This document shows, one piece after another, positions 58,301-64,000 of a stretch of 64,000 bases of DNA. The notes under the pieces are model-generated. The model had not been told where the DNA came from, did no database searches, and worked only from the letters and a program-made list of their open reading frames with translations. A program made the position numbers and the translations under genes. The stretch is from an uncultured Bacteroidales bacterium (GTDB taxonomy: Bacteria > Bacteroidota > Bacteroidia > Bacteroidales > Paludibacteraceae). Every line of letters begins with the position of its first letter. The stretch's first letter is position 1. The stretch covers positions 1-64,000 of the forward strand of contig ONMV01000002.1 in the NCBI GenBank assembly GCA_900319005.1. The letters are read 5' to 3'.

Positions 58301-61300
58301 CGTAAGTGGTAACTACTATGTAGTAGGTGATTTGCAAGTAGCTTCCGATGCTAGCAGTACGGGTAACTGGGATAATAATCTCGGTCGGCAAATGACTTAT
58401 CCGAGTTCGCAGCCAGGAGTATGCTCTTTCTCGTTTGTGGCACCTAAAGGAAAAACTGTATTTGAAATCATCAAAAATAAGAATTGGTCAGAAAAACTCA
58501 ACGGAGGTAGTTATGCAGCCGTATTGGATAATGCTAATTCAGACGTAACGCTGTCAGTAGAAGGAGGTCATATATCCTTCACGCTGGATGCCCCCAAATT
58601 GGTTACCGTCTCTTTGGATGGAAAGGTCAAAGTGACAACGGCAGATGTAGCTTTCGATAACAGCAAGACTTGGCGCGTAAAAACTTCTAATACCGGTTGG
58701 GGCGCTGATGGTAACAATTGGGATTGGAATACCATAATGACCAATAACGGCACTACCAATGCTACGGCCATTTTGCGCAACGTGCCTGCCGGTGCTCATC
58801 GCTTCATCATAAGTACAGAAACTTCGGATGGAGAAGCATACAAATATGTAGGAAATAACACGTTCCATGCATTGTATGTAGATACGAGCAATCCATCCAG
58901 TGGGTTGACTTGGAATACAAATACGGTTAATTTAGCAGGGAATGTCCAAGCGAATAATATCCCGCACGAGACTAATGATAACTATGAACGTCGTTGCAAG
59001 TTCACCCTCTCTGCCATTAGTGATGTGTGCATCACGTTCGACGGTGGTAAGATACGTTGCGATATTCTGCCGAAATACACCGTGACTTTCAATAGCAACG
59101 GTGGTAGCGAAGTAGCTTCGCAGAGCGTGTTTGAAGGCGCAACGGCATCCGAGCCGAGTGCACCGACGAAGGCAGGTTGCAACTTCCAAGGCTGGCAGCT
59201 CAGCGGCGCTGACTATAGCTTCAGCGAAGCGGTAACAGGCAATATCACATTAGATGCTGTATGGGCAAACAAACCTATCTCTTCTGTTGAACTCAACGAG
59301 AGCGAGCACACCACTTGGGTAGGTAACAGCGATTTCGTGCTGACGCTCACCAAGAACCCGTCTGACCTCATCACCAAGACGATTGTTTGGAGCAGCGACG
59401 CAGAGGGCGTAGCATCTGTCAGCAACGGTACCGTACATGCGGCAGGCGTTGGTACAGCTACTATCACCTGCACCGTAACCGATATGTTTGATACCCAGCG
59501 TTCGGCTACTTGCGAGGTAACGGTTGCAGCATGCCAAATGACAACGGACGATCTCTATAGCATGACCGTCACCGGTTATAACAGCAGCACCGGCGACGAT
59601 GCTACCCTGACGGGATTATGGAATCAGAGTAGCGATAACACCGAGCCTGCAACACTTACCGTATGTAATGTCCGCATAGGTAATAATGGCGGTAGCAATG
59701 AATATTATGCGTACGACAATAACGGCACAGTATCTATTGAGCAACGCTCAAGTGACGATGTCGATAAATGGTATCGCATAGAAGCCGCAACCAATCTTTA
59801 TTACTTAAAGAATGTATCCACAGGCAAATATATGTATGTCGGTTCCACCAACACCGAAAGTTCGAAAGGCAATGGATGGTCTGAAAATGGAGATTGGTTA
59901 TTGCGTTCCGTATATACAAGTACCACAAATGCTGAAACTGATAGCTACAAGTTCTATAGTGCAAAAGATGACTGGAATAATGACATCATTATTTCACGTG
60001 CTGATGCATCTAACGGCGCTAAAGCCACAGCTACCGATTTCGTTCTATCGCGTCAACAATTGACCGGAACACCTAGTGTATGGAGTGACGTAGTTGCTAA
60101 TACGGTATCGGCAAGTCGCGGAGCAAAACAAGGTGGAAACGCATATAAAGGTTTCCAATCCGCATTTGAAAATGTGGAAAATGTTGCTAACCCGAACTAC
60201 AAGGCATCGCAGATGAATAGTTCGTACTACCGCATGAAGGCGGATGCAAGCGTGCAGGCTAATTTGGCGAACGGCTTGGCATACGGATCGGTCATCACCG
60301 TACGTCTCTACGCGGATGCAGCAACTACCGTTCAACTGACCAAAGCTGACGGCACCGAGATTGAGACCATCGACCTCAGTGCTGATGCTGCGCGCGAGTA
60401 CACCTATACTGTTGCTTACGGCTCTGAACTGGTAGGGGCAACTGCCTTCATCATCAAGGCGGCAGACAACCACGCTGGTATCGCGTCTATAGAAGTTTCG
60501 CGTATGCACGCGGTAGATCCTTCAAGCCCGGCTCTGACATGGGACGCTGATCTCAGTGAAGGTGTGACGCAGTCTGCATTGGCAGGAACCTTCCAACATG
60601 TAGCTTCTTCTGCTTTGAGCGAAGGCGCAATCCATTACACCTCATCGAATGAAGCCGTTGCTACCGTGGCTGCAGATGGTACCGTAACGCCAATCATGGC
60701 AGGTAACACCACTATCACCGCTACCATCGAGCAGCGCGAGTGCTACGCCGAGCAGTCTATCAATTATAACGTAACGCTGACCGAGCCGACGTTGGCTGAG
60801 ATGATTGCTGCTGACGCAGGCGCAGGTATCACGCTGACGCATGACTACGCAGAGAATATCGTTATTGACAAAGCTATCACCATCAACGGTGCAGGACATA
60901 GCGTCGGCAACCTAACGGTGGAGACAGCTGGTGACTTGACGCTGAGCGGTGCGCTGACGGTCAATGACTTCAGTATCTACGCACAAGCTGGCAACACCAC
61001 TACTCCTGCCGCTTCCGGACAAGTACGCAATGCCGCTAACCTCACCGCTAACGGAAACGCATACTTCTACTACACCGTAGATCCGAACGGACACGTACAA
61101 TACGGATGGTACGACTTCACCGTACCGTTCCCGGTTAATGTGATGACCGGCATCAAGGGTATTCAGGAAGGCGTTCTCAAGGAGAACTTCGTCAACGAAA
61201 CAGACTACGCGATCATGGAGCACCTCGGCGACAAACAAGCAGCGGGTCAATATGCTTATAAGAAATTCCGCGGCGTGATGCAGCCCAATAAGCTGTACTC

Positions 61301-62183
61301 CATCACCTTGGACGATGACTACAACTACAACACCGTTCGCTTCCAGAAGACCAATGACGGCGCACTGGTTGCCAGCGATGAAGTGACCCTCAACACCTAT
61401 GCTTCGACAGTCGATGACAAACATGCCAACTGGAACGGCGTAGGTAACGGTACACTCCACCATGCGGATGCCGGATTGAGCGTAGCAACTATCCAGGTTT
61501 ACCAGAGCGGCGAGAAGACCTTCTTACCTGTTAATAAGAATCAATACTCGCTCGTTATCGGTTCTGCCTTCATGGTTCAACAGACAGGCACGATGACGCT
61601 CAGCCAAGCTACTCATAGCCCGTTGTTAGCGCCGAGACGTGATGCAAGCGCTCAAGCTACCGCTATTCAGATTGCACGCGAAGGCAAGCCGTTCAGCGAC
61701 CAGCTCTACATCACCGCTGACGAATTGGCAGGACAAGGCTATACGCAAGGCGTGGATGTAGCGAAAGCCGGAAACATCGGTAATGTGAACGTACCGCAGA
61801 TCTGGACGAACGCTTACAACAGCAAACTCTGCGCACATGAGGCACAACTCATCGACGGCGAGGCACAATATACCCTCTCGCTCTATGCTCCGGCTAACGG
61901 CACCTACACGCTGACAAGCAAGAACATACCGGAAGGCTATACCCTCTACCTCACGCAGAATGGTAACAAGCTCTGGGACATGAGCGATACTTACGTGCTT
62001 GACCTCACCAAGGGTACTACTACCGAGTACGGTCTGCTCCTTGTGGAGAACTACAAAATGCCAACTGCCGTAGATAACATCTTCAGCAATACGGACGAAA
62101 CGACAAAGATCATGCGTAACGGCATCCTCTATATCCTGCAGAACGGCAAGGTATTCAATGCACAAGGCGCACGCGTTAAATAA
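55356..62183 (+). CDS. Giant modular secreted protein with T9SS C-terminus
   Basis: A 2275-residue protein. The signal peptide (SLLLFFLLFVGSNAAWA) follows an unusual 28-residue lead. Starch-binding-module-like beta units begin near 49, 182, 567, 676, 795 and 984 (YYVFGAGGTNW, DWYIMGSGN, NYYVVGDLQ). InlB-B/Listeria-Bacteroides repeats lie near 912-985 and 1239-1310 (YTVTFNSNGGSEV), Big_2 Ig-like domains near 1307-1390 and 1723-1808, and a ricin-like region near 1395-1570. The end, MRNGILYILQNGKVFNAQGA, is a T9SS-type sorting signal. It is likely a cell-surface glycan-binding or adhesion protein with no catalytic domain seen. Confidence 0.85.
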   Translation: MKHFTQTTANGLHTPPCGSSHGNLSSFTLLTSLLLFFLLFVGSNAAWAGWRFQGQDGSNDGGAWNNGDNMTQVGSSDVWYYKISNLNADIQFKINNGNWGGDNQKYWSANHDDQNRGNVQLEDANDGDKDGKNRFKYSPSYNFGSNLSRDVYIFVKGDANNPSANDRVWAIAVRPGSGTISKQYSLRGDLWLGSVGGGWAGTADLSHNPTFVNMTNDVAAQCSYLIPIPSGSNAMKSRFTLVSAGTEKSADHYEAESSNLTNNSDNIKYRLTIPANGSSYPTVKRIVLDYYPTNGYVRAHLEDYIVKRDGWHLYVDNKYMGAMSNSGSFTIESMASGTHTMYIANYSHNSINSSTYDPYSDGGGKIHAQQWFGGLYIDVNPAHSNVTFESKTAYYNNGNDYFGPQTYPIAGTQDARGQFKINETSNVKFTFDGGVITINTLDGTEPDEVTYTGKEYVFLSKTQKHTDNNVFNFTADGAHLFVYFWNSETNANAWSDEAFMWDSGDNVLAAKAPAGTWTNCIIVRKNSNDNAKNMNNVWNQTADLALEEGKNYLQTGESSVWGVYTPPFYLTGSSVLCGEDWGYSGNNTVNNGTVTRENIPAGTYQFKLNPTKSYGGWDHQVNADFIASSGSNVDLSSVNDKQIQFTLSEASDVTIAYDGYGVTVNATPSAPEPLSGDYYVFGAGGTNWVTGWTRNVEANKMTIVDGVATKTFYNVSGQGLEFKIHKGETEYNNSLLLEEVGENNSHLIKKVWKNGTNIDFSISDINITHKADVTVHFDGEHIWLTAVPHPETVAGSDWYIMGSGNVGTTNSLSWDKNTQKGRGNEHKMTVQDGVATITYYNVPNNSISYKVFRGSDNYEINDFYYDASASSGIICTDQDGNDNINVSLNNQNICIHWDGTKIWTTEAAAPITTYTVTLHPNNGGDNIVRTSVPENSTASAAALNLSAVTYGAGTATWYTNAECTVPFTSVTEDNMDLYAKWGVSGNYYVVGDLQVASDASSTGNWDNNLGRQMTYPSSQPGVCSFSFVAPKGKTVFEIIKNKNWSEKLNGGSYAAVLDNANSDVTLSVEGGHISFTLDAPKLVTVSLDGKVKVTTADVAFDNSKTWRVKTSNTGWGADGNNWDWNTIMTNNGTTNATAILRNVPAGAHRFIISTETSDGEAYKYVGNNTFHALYVDTSNPSSGLTWNTNTVNLAGNVQANNIPHETNDNYERRCKFTLSAISDVCITFDGGKIRCDILPKYTVTFNSNGGSEVASQSVFEGATASEPSAPTKAGCNFQGWQLSGADYSFSEAVTGNITLDAVWANKPISSVELNESEHTTWVGNSDFVLTLTKNPSDLITKTIVWSSDAEGVASVSNGTVHAAGVGTATITCTVTDMFDTQRSATCEVTVAACQMTTDDLYSMTVTGYNSSTGDDATLTGLWNQSSDNTEPATLTVCNVRIGNNGGSNEYYAYDNNGTVSIEQRSSDDVDKWYRIEAATNLYYLKNVSTGKYMYVGSTNTESSKGNGWSENGDWLLRSVYTSTTNAETDSYKFYSAKDDWNNDIIISRADASNGAKATATDFVLSRQQLTGTPSVWSDVVANTVSASRGAKQGGNAYKGFQSAFENVENVANPNYKASQMNSSYYRMKADASVQANLANGLAYGSVITVRLYADAATTVQLTKADGTEIETIDLSADAAREYTYTVAYGSELVGATAFIIKAADNHAGIASIEVSRMHAVDPSSPALTWDADLSEGVTQSALAGTFQHVASSALSEGAIHYTSSNEAVATVAADGTVTPIMAGNTTITATIEQRECYAEQSINYNVTLTEPTLAEMIAADAGAGITLTHDYAENIVIDKAITINGAGHSVGNLTVETAGDLTLSGALTVNDFSIYAQAGNTTTPAASGQVRNAANLTANGNAYFYYTVDPNGHVQYGWYDFTVPFPVNVMTGIKGIQEGVLKENFVNETDYAIMEHLGDKQAAGQYAYKKFRGVMQPNKLYSITLDDDYNYNTVRFQKTNDGALVASDEVTLNTYASTVDDKHANWNGVGNGTLHHADAGLSVATIQVYQSGEKTFLPVNKNQYSLVIGSAFMVQQTGTMTLSQATHSPLLAPRRDASAQATAIQIAREGKPFSDQLYITADELAGQGYTQGVDVAKAGNIGNVNVPQIWTNAYNSKLCAHEAQLIDGEAQYTLSLYAPANGTYTLTSKNIPEGYTLYLTQNGNKLWDMSDTYVLDLTKGTTTEYGLLLVENYKMPTAVDNIFSNTDETTKIMRNGILYILQNGKVFNAQGARVK

Positions 62184-62235
62184 ACAATACGTGATAAATA
62201 ACAACATCAAATAACATATTAAACAGATTCATGCA

Positions 62236-62379
62236 ATGAAAAATTATTTAAAACCGGTTACCGAATCGATCGACATCAAATCAGTAGATTGCTTCATGGC
62301 GATGGGAACATCCGATGGTCATGGACAGACAACGGATCCGAACCCGGCACCGAAAAAGAAGGGTATAAAAAGCTTTTAA
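62236..62379 (+). CDS. Small conserved-type peptide between surface-protein genes
   Basis: ATG 62236 to TAA 62379 encodes 47 residues: MKNYLKPVTESIDIKSVDCF, then MAMGTSDGHGQTTDPNP and KKKGIKSF. The start resembles the short MKKYLKP-type peptides found beside secreted-protein genes in Bacteroidales. No signal peptide. Function unknown; it may be a leader or immunity-like peptide. It is 52 bp behind the giant gene and 10 bp ahead of the next one, so all three are probably co-transcribed. Confidence 0.6.
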   Translation: MKNYLKPVTESIDIKSVDCFMAMGTSDGHGQTTDPNPAPKKKGIKSF

Positions 62380-62389
62380 TGCACCAACC

Positions 62390-64000
62390 ATGAAAATTCA
62401 CAATCTTTTCAAATACGGTTCAGCTATTGGCTTGGCGCTCCTATGCGCCACCAATAGTTGGGCGGACTATCGTCTGAACAACCCTATCGGTGCGGACGGC
62501 TATTACATCGTCAAATGGGACTGCGAAAAGAACGATTGGGCGGAATCCAACGATATGGAATACGACGAGACCTTTGTTTTCGCCGTGGACCTGACGGGTA
62601 CCAAATATGAAAGTTGGGTAAAGAGTGCTCAAACGCGTAACGGTGTCACCTATCCCGTAGAAAACACCATCGTCAGCCTGAACGCCCTTCGAGATGATAG
62701 GGGAAAGGAGTACAAGGATAACCGTGCGCGCCTATGGCATATCAAAGGCAATATATACGGCGCGATGTATAACTTTGCGCAGTTTGAGACCAAAGACAAC
62801 GCATGGAACAACACCACCCCTGCGATCGGAGAACAGACGAAGATCCATGCGCGTATGTTCGCTTCTGCAACGCTGTTCAGCGACCGTTGCTATCCTATCG
62901 AGCCCTCCCAGAAAGCCGGAAGTGTTTGGGATTTTAAAGATGAGTGGTGGTGCGCGACAGACGGCCAACCGCTCTTTGTCTTTGCCCCTTATACAGGTAC
63001 CAAGACCGGCGCGCTGTTCCGTACGGAAGAAATGACGCCCGGTACCCATATCTTTTACGACAAGGATCACTACGTAGTGGGTAACGGTTACGCCGCGCCC
63101 TGCGACGTAGTGGATGAGGATTGCTGTCCGTTCTTCCATCCTCTGGATCCGGTCACGCAAACCGTTCCGGTAGGCATGGACACCACCTTGGTGGCGAAAC
63201 CCAAAAGCGGTAACATGGCGGGCGCTACCTATCAATGGTACCGCTATGTCACCTCTGCCGGCGAAACCACCGCCGTCAAATATACCGGACAAGGCGCACA
63301 AACCAGCACCTGTCATCCGGCTACCAATGAAGGCGAGACGGATTATACTTATTATTGCTTTATCAAAACCGACAACTGCCCGGAGGGCGTCTATACGACC
63401 CAGGCACAGGTCATTGTCTATAAGCCCTGTCCGGATTATACCATCACGGTAGATGGCGCGGAGGTGACTTCTGCGCAGACTTTCTATCCGGGCGGCTGGT
63501 ACGTCATCCAATGCACCAGCGCAGCAGGCAACCCGACCGTTAACCTGCCTGCCGGCGTCAAGGCGCACTTCGGCCATGACACCCTCTATATAGACGCTGA
63601 TGCTGCTACGGCACCGCTCTCTATTGAGTTCACCACCGCCGAGACGACGAATTATGCCGCATGCTCCGCTACGCTCAACGGACTCATCTCCCAGTGTGGC
63701 GAAGACCAGGCGTATATCTTCAAATGGGACGATAACAAGGGCTACGTGATTGATAACAACGGCACTGTGCAAATCTCCACGTCCGTCAATGACAACACCG
63801 CCGACCGTTGGTTGGCGCTGCCCACCGGCGCACAGGTATTAGGCAAAGATGTCGTTTATCTATACAACCTCAATACCCATCGCTACCTCTACCACGGTCC
63901 TATCCAAGCCACTAACCCGGGTGCTGGAGGAGATTATTCGGCGGCACTCACTTCGCCGACAGTAAGCAACTCCGATGAATACAAATGGATCTTCTACCAA
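62390..64000 (+). CDS. Large secreted protein, 3' end beyond the window
   Basis: The frame from ATG 62390 stays open to 64000 (537 codons read). Signal peptide: KYGSAIGLALLCATNSWA. The mature part has YIVKWDCEKNDWAESND, a PKD/Ig-like region (KPKSGNMAGATYQWYRYVTSAGE), Cys-rich short stretches and, near the edge, KWDDNKGYVIDNNGTV followed by ricin-like VVYLYNLNTHRYLYHG. This last region resembles residues 1395-1570 of the giant neighbour. It is probably another T9SS surface protein; the C-terminus cannot be seen. Confidence 0.78.
   Translation, partial: MKIHNLFKYGSAIGLALLCATNSWADYRLNNPIGADGYYIVKWDCEKNDWAESNDMEYDETFVFAVDLTGTKYESWVKSAQTRNGVTYPVENTIVSLNALRDDRGKEYKDNRARLWHIKGNIYGAMYNFAQFETKDNAWNNTTPAIGEQTKIHARMFASATLFSDRCYPIEPSQKAGSVWDFKDEWWCATDGQPLFVFAPYTGTKTGALFRTEEMTPGTHIFYDKDHYVVGNGYAAPCDVVDEDCCPFFHPLDPVTQTVPVGMDTTLVAKPKSGNMAGATYQWYRYVTSAGETTAVKYTGQGAQTSTCHPATNEGETDYTYYCFIKTDNCPEGVYTTQAQVIVYKPCPDYTITVDGAEVTSAQTFYPGGWYVIQCTSAAGNPTVNLPAGVKAHFGHDTLYIDADAATAPLSIEFTTAETTNYAACSATLNGLISQCGEDQAYIFKWDDNKGYVIDNNGTVQISTSVNDNTADRWLALPTGAQVLGKDVVYLYNLNTHRYLYHGPIQATNPGAGGDYSAALTSPTVSNSDEYKWIFYQ

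Overview
The window is a 64-kb piece of a Bacteroidales (Bacteroidota) chromosome. The evidence is: promoters of the Bacteroidota type (a -33 TTTG/TTGCA box and a -7 TAnnTTTGC box, often inside the palindrome TTGCATATATGCAA); PorT, a protein of the type IX secretion system (T9SS); two very large secreted proteins with T9SS-like C-termini; the glycine-lipid pair GlsB/GlsA; the PUR-like DUF3276 protein; DUF4494; a fused MurF-Alr; and the compact rpoZ-coaBC order. The combination of a T9SS and gut-type surface proteins suggests a gut Bacteroidales related to Paludibacteraceae, but that placement is a guess.

Layout. 0-3.4 kb: a truncated AbiEii-like nucleotidyltransferase with its winged-helix partner, and a DUF4143 ATPase preceded by four 33-bp tandem repeats. 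3.5-10.4 kb: a Pif1-like helicase facing a very tight five-gene operon (HAD-HD, LMW-PTP, ProX-like deacylase, MATE, lipoprotein). 10.5-28.8 kb: housekeeping genes (two paralogous outer-membrane barrels, ApbE, BamD, omega subunit, CoaBC, NusB, YajC, YbbR, sigma-54, glycine-lipid acyltransferases, a YggS-HAD fusion, YjjG). 28.8-37.7 kb: tRNA-Pro, Rho, AroQ, a frameshifted TonB-dependent receptor, PorT, a beta-helix lipoprotein and RibF. 37.7-46.8 kb: an accessory island with a structured non-coding region, a phage-like cassette with lysis-type genes, a broken HNH gene, a 3.4-kb module bounded by perfect 34-bp inverted repeats (EcoRI-type methyltransferase, DUF262-HNH nuclease, a long-hairpin RNA candidate, a small unknown protein) and a REP-associated transposase. 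46.8-51.8 kb: outer-membrane protein, cation:proton antiporter, ABC ATPase, MurF-Alr. 51.8-64 kb: large secreted proteins, each of the first two preceded by a copy of a structured intergenic element.

The most striking feature is a set of short dispersed DNA repeats. They lie between genes and also inside coding sequences (apbE, aroQ, yggS, murF-alr, the LMW phosphatase, HAD-HD and an ABC ATPase). They keep the host frame open, are read in different frames in different genes, and one lies exactly at the junction of a gene fusion. The other main candidates are the inverted-repeat-bounded restriction-like module and the duplicated intergenic element at 51.9 and 54.9 kb, whose closing stems differ in sequence but stay complementary.
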